A stretch of 64,000 nt of DNA. Origin: Fennellomyces sp. T-0311. Taxonomy: Eukaryota > Mucoromycota > Mucoromycetes > Mucorales > Lichtheimiaceae. The notes beneath the pieces were generated by a model, which did no database searches, was not told where the DNA came from, and saw nothing but the letters and a program-made list of their open reading frames with translations. The position numbers were made by a program, and so were the translations under genes. Shown in pieces: positions 35,868-43,539 of this stretch (positions within the stretch are counted from its first letter, which is position 1; every line of letters begins with the position of its first letter). Location of the stretch: NCBI GenBank assembly GCA_025266875.1, contig JALLLT010000032.1:453938-517937 (forward strand), given 5' to 3'.

Positions 35868-36690
35868 GCTATCTAAAGTAAATAAATAATACAAAGAATG
35901 AAAAGAGACTTATAGAAGTATCTTTGAAGTTTAGATGTGCTTTATTGAATGCAATACTCTATGCTTTTATATCTTTTTGTATACTAAATCAGCAATAGCA
36001 GATTAGATAGTGTGTTATCTGATTTAGATAGTAATAGAAGAACAAATAGAAAAGAGAATAGGAATCCTTTAAGACACGGATTTATTCTGAATAACAGATC
36101 AAGTTCAACTATCAATTCAATATTCCTTTTATACTGAGCAATACGTTGTATGGATTGCGCCATCCATGATTCTAAGTGACAATGTAGTACGGATTGCACC
36201 ATCCTTGATTCTGAACGCGCATTAAGCTGAGTGCGACTCGGTATTTTAATCTTCCATTTTCGGACTTAACTCTTGAACACCACAGATAGTATTTCACCTT
36301 TAGAATTGCCTAAATAGATAGAGGATGTATAGGATCCTTTCCTTTATTCTAATCATGCAGATCTGAGGGTGTGTTTGACATCTGCCATGCTGTGTAATAA
36401 CTGCATTGCTATATTGGAGTCAGTTCCATGTCCTGTTGAGTTTATCCTATTCATTCATATAGTGTAATTCTTAATACATATAGACAAGTTACTATGTAAG
36501 TACATTTCATGATGATGTTGAACCGATATGTGTTATCTGATAGGAAATACCTTCTATTATTATCATCTGTGGTTGTTTCACCACACTCAACAATGTAGTT
36601 CTTGAGCTCATTGACCAGTTTTATTGTGACACCATACTTCTTCATGAAGTGCACCATTGCATCGTCCTCTATGAAACCCTCAGACATCTC
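35868..36690 (-). repeat. Dispersed repeat, copy A (inverted relative to 53770-54215)
   Basis: Its reverse complement aligns collinearly with 53770-54215, for example GATAATAATAGAAG then TTTCCTATCAGATAACAC and later GACTCCAATATAGCAATGC. A solo LTR (36011-36284) splits this copy; the match resumes on the other side. A minus-strand reading (36687-36504) is protein-like (FMKKYGVTIKLVNELKNYIV) and ends at a possible GTACTTAC donor, so the repeat includes part of an old gene of unknown type. Confidence 0.75.
36011..36284 (-). repeat. Solo LTR of the chromovirus family
   Basis: 274 bp on the minus strand, nearly identical to the LTRs of the full element at 37998-43233, with perfect GATAG duplications (36006-36010 and 36285-36289). 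It landed inside dispersed repeat copy A. Confidence 0.95.
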
Positions 36691-36756
36691 TGATTAGTAT
36701 GTCATCTAGCACTCTTCGACATTTCTATAACCAAGTTCTCTCCATTCTTCCCCCCA

Positions 36757-36900
36757 GCCAGAACTTGCCTACCAATGGTATTTGAGCCACGGATCCAGTG
36801 TGGTGGTGATCACATACATAGGAGGTATCTGGTGGGGGTCTCCAGCTAGCGAGACTCAGTCCCGGTATTTTTTGGCAGTGGTTGAGGCTCCGAAGAAAAT
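36757..36900 (-). pseudogene. Superfamily-1 helicase-like fragment
   Basis: A minus-strand reading gives FFGASTTAKKYRD, a stop, then VSLAGDPHQIPPMYV and DPWLKYHW before another stop. LAGDPHQIPP resembles helicase motif III (GDxxQLPP) of UPF1/Mov10-type enzymes. Only this short piece is visible, with stops, so it is a relic. Low certainty on family. Confidence 0.4.
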
Positions 36901-37552
36901 ACCCTTGTTTGCAGCATGATTGGCAAAATTTCAATACCAGGTTGCTTATGCAAACTGACTTCTCTTTTTTTTCGTACCTGTTTTATGAATTCCTCTTATC
37001 GTTTACTGCATTCAGACCAGGCATTGTGTATACTCTCACTACAAATAAAAACAATTGCCAATTGAATGAATGTGCATTTCCACAAAGATAACTAATTTTG
37101 AGAGCATGTGTATACACCAATCAGCTACAACAACAATCGCATATGCACATTCAACAACAATTCTTTCAGTACTCAAAATCAAGGAGCAAATTATGTATGC
37201 TATATTCACATAAAAGCCCAGATAGGTTGTGCCTTGTTAAGCCTTCTCGACAAGATTATCACTATCAGTAAAAGCATAACATTCTTCCAAGTAAACATCC
37301 CTACTATTTAGGTATGCAACTTGAACTCACAGATAAGTTAAGATCTGCTTTTTGTATGCTCTTTTCAACCAATGCATGCTTATCATGAACAATTTAACCA
37401 CATAATACGCAGTACTGAGCAAATAGTCTACTCTAGGTTCAACAATAGTTATCCATGCCAGTAATCAATTAATTGCTATGGCAGAATCCACTACTGCTTG
37501 CGATATCTATTTTACGTTTATGGCGGAAGGCTCAGAACCTAGAGATCTTTTA
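36901..37552. other. Gap between helicase-like relic and Crypton 3' end
   Basis: No supportable gene or element. It may include the 3' flank of the Crypton, whose termini I could not define. Confidence 0.4.
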
Positions 37553-37936
37553 TTATCGTCTCATTTGCTTGAGATGCTCTTGAAGAGCCCACAACGTTTG
37601 CCTTTTTGCAGGGAGAGGTAGACTGCGCCACATATTTTCAATTGCTTCGACAGCCTCCTGCTCCAATTTGCCTTCATCAATAAGACACTCAATTACCTCG
37701 ATGATGATCTTGCAGCAGTTCCATTGACGATTGTCAGTTTTGTTGTGTCGCCATCCATCACCATACTTCTGCTCGAGCTCGCGGATTGCAGGACCACCAA
37801 ATATTCCCACTGTATATTCGTCCCAAAATTGTGCCACCATTTCGATGTTCGACTTGAGTTTATACTGCAGTGGGGCTGTGCTAGCATTTGGTGGTGCTGC
37901 CTGAGCTTGGTCATGCTCAGCAGTGTAAGCAGCTAA
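37553..37936 (-). pseudogene. Crypton C-terminal GCR1_C-like domain, severed
   Basis: The minus-strand frame carries the GCR1_C-type DNA-binding pattern usual at the C-terminus of Crypton and related fungal proteins: VAQFWDEYTVGIFGGPAIREL, then EQKYGDGWRHN, then an IIIEVIECLIDEGK helix and EAVEAIENMW, ending KQMRR-stop. It is upstream-connected (AAPPNASTAPLQYKLKSNIE) but has no start. The rest of the gene lies at 43540-45791, beyond the chromovirus that inserted between the two halves with a GTGGG duplication. A TGA lies in frame near the insertion site, so the Crypton gene was already decayed or has decayed since. Confidence 0.75.
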
Positions 37937-37997
37937 AGCGGGTGAATGCTGGTTATAGTGGCTATGTATAATTGCTGACCCAACGGGTCATTGTGGG

Positions 37998-38271
37998 TGT
38001 GGTGTCCAAGAGTTAAGTCCGAAAATGGAAGATTAAAATACCGAGTCGCACTCAGCTTAATGCGCGTTCAGAATCAAGGATGGTGCAATCCGTACTACAT
38101 TGTCACTTAGAATCATGGATGGTGCAATCCGTACAACGTATTGCCCAGTATAAAAGGAATATTGAATTGATAGTTGAACTGGATCTGTTATTCAGAATAA
38201 ATCCGTGTCTCAAAGGATTCCTATTGTCTCTTCTATTTGTTCTTCTATCACTATCTAAACCAGATAACACA
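37998..38271 (+). repeat. 5' LTR of chromovirus
   Basis: 274 bp. Contains two direct copies of a GGATGGTGCAATCCGTAC unit 39 bp apart (38080 and 38119 regions) and a TATAAAAGG promoter box at 38149-38157. Terminal dinucleotides TG...CA sit within TGTG...CACA. Confidence 0.95.
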
Positions 38272-38306
38272 TTTTTTTCCTTTGAATTCACCCACCTACC
38301 AATACC

Positions 38307-41300
38307 ATGTCACCCAAGCCCGAGACTACCAAGGAACCCAAGAACGTCCAGGAGTTGCAAGAACATCCTGAGAAGAACAAGACCCCAGCCGGACCAACAG
38401 ATATGGATCTCGACATCGACCAGTTGTCTCTGAGCGATGAGCCTCACCGCAAGGAGTTGGACACTTACCAGGCACTGGTTAAGGAGGTCGATGAGGCAAA
38501 CGTGGCCTACCAAGAAGCGGTTACCAAGAACGCTGCCGCTAAGGACAAGAAGCAAGCGTTGGATGTTCTGATGAAGGCGCAAGCCAATGCTGAGAGCTAC
38601 CGGTCGTTCTGCAAGCAACGCCATCCCACGTGTTTGGAGTTCTTGACCGAGCAAGAGGTCGCTGCCCGCAAGACTGCCGCTGCTAAGGCCGAAGCTGCTG
38701 ACGTGAGTCACTTCGTGCCTAAGGACTTACCTGTCCTCCAGATCGTCGGTTCCGAAGAATGGCACCCCACGAAGTCCACGCACATATCAACCGAGATGTT
38801 TTTGCGCAAGTTCGAGAAAGAGGTTGTATCGGCCAACTTCAAGGTGGAAGACCACTGGGCTCGTCTGTTGCCGAAATGCCTCAACGACATGCAATCCATT
38901 TGGCTGGATACCGTGTTGCAAGAAAACCCTGCCATCACTTGGGCCGAGCTCCGTTCGGAGATTGTCAAGCAATTTGACACCCCCGAGCAACAACTCAAGA
39001 CAATGGAGTCCATCCTCCATATGCGCCAACAGAGCAAAGAGAAAGTGGCGGTATATGCACGCAAGTTCCACCAAAAGTGCATCGAAGCTGGACTGGACCA
39101 GTTCCCCAAGATCATGAACGTGGCCCTCCTCTCGTCGCTGGTGAACAAGCACGACGTGTATGACCTGGTGTCGACAAAGTTCGGCAAAGATTTGTTGACG
39201 GTGTCGCTACAAGAGATGGTTGGCTATGTGGCTAGTTTGCAGTTGGATTCATCCGACAACAAGAGATCCCGGAATGAAGAGAATTCTGGTTTGCCGCCGA
39301 GCCGTCGTTCGCGTACGTTTGCTCGTGTGGGCACTGCCGCATCCATCCACAACCCTGCCAACCAACACCGCCGCAACCGGGCTCCATATGATCCCAACGT
39401 CTGCATTTATTGCCGGAAGCAAAGAAGACCTGGTCACGAGTGTGACGAATATAAGGTCGCGAAGGGGATTCCCCTGACACCTGCCACTAGAAGTGGTAAC
39501 CAAAGAACGAGCCGAGCAGCTCATAGAGTCGTGGATTCGTCCACAGAAGATGCCTTGCCTTGTAAGTCACAGAAGAAAGAAGAGAAAAAAGATGAGATCA
39601 CTGACCAAGAGGACGAAACTCTCACTTTTGTCACCATAGGAGGTCGCCGTTTGGTTGCTCTTGTGGACGGAGGCGCCACGTTTAGCGCAGTAGATTACAA
39701 TTTTTGTAATAAAGAGAATATTCGTGTGCTGCCAACAGATGGTCATATTTCACTTGCAAGTGCAGATAAGAAGAGTAAAAGAATTGGTATTACAGAGCCT
39801 TTAGAGATATGGCACAACAACAGAAGTGTGAAGTACCAATTTGAAGTCATGAGAATCACAAGAGGCCACCCAGCAAGCATTGGAAAAGATCTTTTCAACG
39901 ATTTGGGCATTGGCTATACTGGACTTGCTTCAACCTGGAAAGACGGTTTGAAAGAAGAAAAGGAACCGGAGATAGATGATTCGGTTATTCCAAATGAGTC
40001 ACCCGCCGGGACTGAGAAAGAGCAAGCCACATTTCACAGATTGATCAAATCGAGCTTGGAGAAAAACGCGTTGGTAGACAAGACAAAACTTTGCCCATTG
40101 CCAGAAGCACTGGTTTCCATTCCAACACCAGAAGGCATTGTGTGCCATCGCAGACAGTACGACATTCCGCACAAAGCGAAACCTGCTGTACAAGAACAAA
40201 TTCAGAAATGGCTCGACGACAGAACAATTGTAGAAATTCCTCCGGATGAAGACAACCGTTGGAACAATCCACTCACCGTTGCTAAGAAACGCGATGAAGA
40301 TGGAAATTTTACCAAATTCAGAATTTGTCTTGACGTTAGAATGATCAACCAGTATCAGAAGAACGACAAGTACTGTAGTCCAACACTGCAGCAAGTCTTC
40401 GACAGATTGAACGGTTCAAGAGTCTTTACAAAGCTAGATTTAGCACTCGCGTTCACCAGATTCCCGATTCGAAAAGAGCACAGACACAAACTTGCTTTCA
40501 CAGGACCAGATTCAAAGAGATACATGCATCGTGGATCATGTTTTGGATTGAAGTTCCTGAGTGCACGGTTTCAGAGAACCATGGACAAGATACTGGGAGA
40601 TTTACCATGGGTTACCATTTTCGTAGACGATATTTTGGTACACTCAAAGAGTATTGGAGAGCATGCCTACCACGTTTCGACTGTGATCGATCGTTTGACG
40701 GATGCGAATCTGATTTTACAGCCAAAGAAGTGCTATTTTATGCAGAAGAGTGTATATCTATTGGGATTCAGGGTCGATCAGAATGGTCATTCCTTAGACA
40801 GAAGACGCGTTGTCAATGCTCAGAGTTGGCCAGTACCACGCACCGCCAAAGAGGTGATGTCTTATTTAGGCTTCATCAATTATTTCCGCCAACATATCCC
40901 ATATATTTCAGATATCACAAATCCATTAGATGAATTGAGATATTCAACTGACGTAGAGAGTCAATGGACACAGAAACATCAAGATGCTTTTGAGAGACTC
41001 AAGCATGCATTATTCCATGCACCCCTTTTGAGCTTCCCAGATATGACCAAGAGATTCCATGTTGCTACGGATGCTTCCAATGTAGGCATTTCCGCTGTTT
41101 TGTACCAGAAGTACGATAACAAGAAGCACATCATATCATTCATGGCTAGAGCCTTGACCAAGTCAGAACGGTCATATATGGTCACCAAGAAAGAATTGTG
41201 TGCAGTGATTTTTGCATTCAAGAAGTTCCATACATACCTATGGGGTAATGAGTTCACGCTTTATACAGATCACAAAGCTCTCATTTACATACACAGACAA

Positions 41301-42920
41301 AAGCACTTGAATCATATGTTAACCAATTGGTACGACACATTATTTGATTATGATTTTGAGGTTATCCATATTCCCGGAAAACAGAATGGACTTCCTGACA
41401 GCTTATCACGACTGTTCCATGAAGATGTCGTTGCCTCTTCGGAGGGGGGAAGTGCTCTGACGGAGCATAAAGAAGAAGCTGAAACAGAAGAAGAAGAAGA
41501 AGAGTCCACAGATGGATACAGCAGAGCTGCCTCAATAGAAGCAAACACAATTGAACCGCCGACTTTAGAGAGAAAAGAGTTGCTAGAGAAAGCACACTTA
41601 TTTGGTCACTTTGGTGCAAATGCCATAGTGCAAGCCCTACACAACAATGGGTTACATTGGCCGAACATAAAGAAAGACGCGGTAGATTTGGTTATGTCCT
41701 GTCGAGAGTGCCAGAAGTTTAATATTGCGCAGAAAGGATATCACCCTTTAAGAACGATCACAGCAGATGGACCGTTTGATCATCTTGCTATTGATTTGGC
41801 GACATTTGACAAGTCTAGAACGGGTAACAGATACCTGATGGTTTTAGTAGATATTGCGACCAGATTTTGCATTCTGAGACCACTGCCGGATAAAGCAGCA
41901 GACACTATAGTGAAGACACTGGTTCAGATTTTCTGCGATTTTGGATTACCAAAAGTACTCCAATCAGATAACGGCACTGAGTTCGTAAATGATCTGATGA
42001 AAAGATTTGCCAGACACTCCGGATTCGAACATAGACTAGTCGTGCCATATCACCCGCGCGCAAATGGTACTGCAGAAAGATGGGTACAAAAGGCAACCAT
42101 CGTCATCAAGAGGATGATCAGAGGAGCTACGTTAGACTGGGACAAAGTAGTACCATCGGTACAACTAGCGATCAATGCAAATGTTTCTACGCGTCATAAC
42201 ACTCCACCATTTTCATTAATGTTTGCAAGAAAGTTGAATGACTTTAAAGATTACAGAGAAGATCCAGACGTCGAACCAATTAGCCAAGAAGAGCTACAGA
42301 AAAGAATAGATTATATGAAGCAGATTGTCTTCCCCGCAATCGGAGAAAGAACCAAAAGTGTCAATAAGAAACAAGAAGAGAGATTCAACAGAACGCACAA
42401 GATCGTAGAATATAAACCAGGAGACTATGTCATGGTTAGAGTGCCAGAGATGACCGGTAAAATGGACCCTCGTTACAAAGGACCATACAAAGTGATTAGC
42501 CGTACCAAAGGCGGATCATATTCTTTAGAAGATTATGAGGGAAAACTCGCTGGAAGAAACTTTTCGCCAGAACAGATGAAACCAGTCCAAAAGGTCGAAG
42601 ACGTACCTGTAGACGAAATTTACGATGTAGAGAACATTGTAGATCACAAAGAGCACAATGGTAATTTTCTATACCGTGTTAGATGGACAGGTTATGACGA
42701 GAGTGATGATACATGGGAGCCGCCACAGAATTTCAGCGATCCTACTTTCGTTACCAAGTACTGGAAAAGAAGAGGATTGAACTCCGGTGAAGTACCTCAA
42801 AAGGACAACTCAACGTCTGAGAAGACTAAACCACCAACAAAGAGAAAACGCGAACAAAAGAATAAGAGCGTTAAGAAAAGAAAGTACAACTTTCGTGATA
42901 GAGCTGATATCAAAGCTTAG
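38307..42920 (+). CDS. Chromovirus Gag-Pol polyprotein with chromodomain
   Basis: 1,537 aa in one frame, starting only 35 nt after the 5' LTR. Order: Gag with coiled N-terminal part; a zinc-knuckle-like C366-x2-C369-x7-H377-x-C379 (not the usual CX2CX4HX4C); an aspartic protease with VDGGAT at Asp454 in place of the usual D[ST]G; reverse transcriptase with FVDD at 772-775; RNase H with TDAS (Asp922) and YTDHKAL; integrase with HHCC finger (His1097, HLFGHFG ... CRECQ) and DDE residues Asp1163, Asp1221 (QSDNGTE) and Glu1257 (D-E spacing 35); and a chromodomain at about 1436-1476 (YDVENIVDHK, YRVRWTGY, TWEPPQNF), followed by a basic tail. The chromodomain is expected to guide integration to methylated-histone chromatin. 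No frameshift between gag and pol. Confidence 0.96.
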   Translation: MSPKPETTKEPKNVQELQEHPEKNKTPAGPTDMDLDIDQLSLSDEPHRKELDTYQALVKEVDEANVAYQEAVTKNAAAKDKKQALDVLMKAQANAESYRSFCKQRHPTCLEFLTEQEVAARKTAAAKAEAADVSHFVPKDLPVLQIVGSEEWHPTKSTHISTEMFLRKFEKEVVSANFKVEDHWARLLPKCLNDMQSIWLDTVLQENPAITWAELRSEIVKQFDTPEQQLKTMESILHMRQQSKEKVAVYARKFHQKCIEAGLDQFPKIMNVALLSSLVNKHDVYDLVSTKFGKDLLTVSLQEMVGYVASLQLDSSDNKRSRNEENSGLPPSRRSRTFARVGTAASIHNPANQHRRNRAPYDPNVCIYCRKQRRPGHECDEYKVAKGIPLTPATRSGNQRTSRAAHRVVDSSTEDALPCKSQKKEEKKDEITDQEDETLTFVTIGGRRLVALVDGGATFSAVDYNFCNKENIRVLPTDGHISLASADKKSKRIGITEPLEIWHNNRSVKYQFEVMRITRGHPASIGKDLFNDLGIGYTGLASTWKDGLKEEKEPEIDDSVIPNESPAGTEKEQATFHRLIKSSLEKNALVDKTKLCPLPEALVSIPTPEGIVCHRRQYDIPHKAKPAVQEQIQKWLDDRTIVEIPPDEDNRWNNPLTVAKKRDEDGNFTKFRICLDVRMINQYQKNDKYCSPTLQQVFDRLNGSRVFTKLDLALAFTRFPIRKEHRHKLAFTGPDSKRYMHRGSCFGLKFLSARFQRTMDKILGDLPWVTIFVDDILVHSKSIGEHAYHVSTVIDRLTDANLILQPKKCYFMQKSVYLLGFRVDQNGHSLDRRRVVNAQSWPVPRTAKEVMSYLGFINYFRQHIPYISDITNPLDELRYSTDVESQWTQKHQDAFERLKHALFHAPLLSFPDMTKRFHVATDASNVGISAVLYQKYDNKKHIISFMARALTKSERSYMVTKKELCAVIFAFKKFHTYLWGNEFTLYTDHKALIYIHRQKHLNHMLTNWYDTLFDYDFEVIHIPGKQNGLPDSLSRLFHEDVVASSEGGSALTEHKEEAETEEEEEESTDGYSRAASIEANTIEPPTLERKELLEKAHLFGHFGANAIVQALHNNGLHWPNIKKDAVDLVMSCRECQKFNIAQKGYHPLRTITADGPFDHLAIDLATFDKSRTGNRYLMVLVDIATRFCILRPLPDKAADTIVKTLVQIFCDFGLPKVLQSDNGTEFVNDLMKRFARHSGFEHRLVVPYHPRANGTAERWVQKATIVIKRMIRGATLDWDKVVPSVQLAINANVSTRHNTPPFSLMFARKLNDFKDYREDPDVEPISQEELQKRIDYMKQIVFPAIGERTKSVNKKQEERFNRTHKIVEYKPGDYVMVRVPEMTGKMDPRYKGPYKVISRTKGGSYSLEDYEGKLAGRNFSPEQMKPVQKVEDVPVDEIYDVENIVDHKEHNGNFLYRVRWTGYDESDDTWEPPQNFSDPTFVTKYWKRRGLNSGEVPQKDNSTSEKTKPPTKRKREQKNKSVKKRKYNFRDRADIKA

Positions 42921-42959
42921 ATGCTTCTCTAACGGCAAAAAGAGCCTGGAGGGGGCAAA

Positions 42960-43233
42960 TGTGGTGTCCAAGAGTTAAGTCCGAAAATGGAAGATTAAAA
43001 TACCGAGTCGCACTCAGCTTAATGCGCGTTCAGAATCAAGGATGGTGCAATCCGTACTACATTGTCACTTAGAATCATGGATGGTGCAATCCGTACAACG
43101 TATTGCCCAGTATAAAAGGAATATTGAATTGATAGTTGAACTGGATCTGTTATTCAGAATAAATCCGTGTCTCAAAGGATTCCTATTGTCTCTTCTATTT
43201 GTTCTTCTATCACTATCTAAACCAGATAACACA
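42960..43233 (+). repeat. 3' LTR of chromovirus
   Basis: 274 bp, same length and by eye the same sequence as the 5' LTR, followed by the GTGGG duplication at 43234-43238. Confidence 0.95.
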
Positions 43234-43268
43234 GTGGGCTTGCAGCAAAACGATCCAAGGGTAGGTGT

Positions 43269-43539
43269 GTTATCTGGTTGAATGTAGGTGATAGTAGGAA
43301 TATAAAGACAAATAGGAATCCTTTAAGACACGGATTTATTCTGAAGATCAGATCTCGTTCTACTATCCATTCAATAAAGCTTATATACTATTCTACTGCT
43401 ATTGTACTATGTGGTACAGGTACGTAGTACCATCCATGATTCTGAACGCTTATTCAGCTGAGTGCAATTCTCAGTATTTGAATTCTTATCTGGGCTTAAC
43501 TCCTTAACACCTTCTCGGTCTTAACTCCTGGACACCACA
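43269..43539 (-). repeat. Diverged LTR related to the chromovirus family
   Basis: Minus-strand unit running from TGTGGTGTCCAGGAGTTAAG (at 43539) to CAGATAACA (at 43269). It shares the outer parts with the chromovirus LTR but has an altered middle (TATATACTATTCTACTGC) and an extra partial duplication near its 5' end. Flanks AGGTG and CGGTG differ at one base, consistent with an older target duplication. It sits about 30 bp from the chromovirus, inside the same Crypton gene. Confidence 0.8.

Larger units (their letters stand above)
37998..43233 (+). mobile_element. Full-length Ty3/gypsy chromovirus
   Basis: 5,236 bp bounded by 274-bp LTRs (TGTGGTGTCC ... AGATAACACA) with a perfect GTGGG target duplication (37993-37997 and 43234-43238). 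The two LTRs look identical base for base. One uninterrupted gag-pol frame fills the interior. A purine tract (GGAGGGGGCAAA) directly precedes the 3' LTR, as a polypurine tract should. Behind the 5' LTR there is a T-run and no TGG-type tRNA primer site. Identical LTRs and an open frame indicate very recent insertion. It lies inside a Crypton gene. At least three more solo or diverged LTRs of the family occur nearby. Confidence 0.96.

Noticed and set aside
35984..36202. Small ORF repeated at 38080, 43042 and 44065
   Set aside because: It is the same chance reading inside the chromovirus LTR in every copy, not a gene.
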